5,009 nucleotides of DNA from Clostridiales bacterium UBA6388 (GTDB lineage Bacteria > Bacillota > Clostridia > Oscillospirales > Oscillospiraceae). The notes beneath the pieces were generated by a model. That model saw only the letters and a list, made by a program, of their open reading frames with translations, made no database searches and was not told the DNA's origin. The stretch covers positions 1-5,009 of the forward strand of contig DJQK01000050.1 of assembly GCA_002437575.1 (NCBI GenBank). Reading direction: 5' to 3'. Every line of letters starts with the position of its first letter. The stretch's first letter is position 1. Shown here piece after piece: positions 4,999-5,009 of this stretch. The position numbers and the translations under genes were made by a program.

Positions 4999-5009
4999 TT
5001 GACAAATAC
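4999..5009 (+). promoter_or_regulatory. Possible -35 element cut by the window edge
   Basis: A perfect TTGACA (4999-5004) lies at the right edge in AT-rich DNA after nth. Its -10 would fall near 5022, outside the window, so this is only a hint that a plus-strand gene follows. Confidence 0.3.

Overview
This window is a compact chromosomal segment of a GC-rich, endospore-forming member of the Clostridia. The spoIIGA-sigE pair is specific to endospore formers. The GC-rich codon choice, the variant Rex and the DUF951 protein together suggest an Oscillospiraceae-like bacterium; that placement is inference. Six protein genes and one tRNA fill almost the whole window. All of them lie on the minus strand except nth.

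Right to left along the minus strand: rarA (2831-4090) starts a two-gene unit with a small DUF951 zinc-knuckle protein (2615-2815), closed by a strong intrinsic terminator (2551-2589). A new unit then begins with spoIIGA (1639-2484), which overlaps sigE (935-1642) by ATGA. SpoIIGA is the membrane protease that removes the pro-sequence of sigma-E, so protease and substrate are made from one transcript. After a 144-base gap holding tandem TATCGATA palindromes comes a Rex-family NAD(H) sensor (149-790). A tRNA-Leu(CAA) gene (7-93) follows, with its own near-consensus promoter. No clear terminator separates sigE, rex and the tRNA.

On the plus strand, nth (4256-4891, endonuclease III) diverges from rarA. 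The shared control region (about 4091-4255) has a good sigma-A-type promoter in each direction and two odd-length palindromes, each lying on one of the -35 elements. The last 118 bases (4892-5009) hold no gene; a perfect TTGACA at the extreme right edge may start the next promoter.

The genes are familiar families, and I see no mobile element, CRISPR array or new multi-gene system. The points of interest are regulatory: the unmatched palindromes at rex and at rarA/nth, the variant DNA-reading wing of Rex, the TTG start of spoIIGA, the unusual spoIIG promoter geometry, and the absence of sigG from the usual position after sigE.
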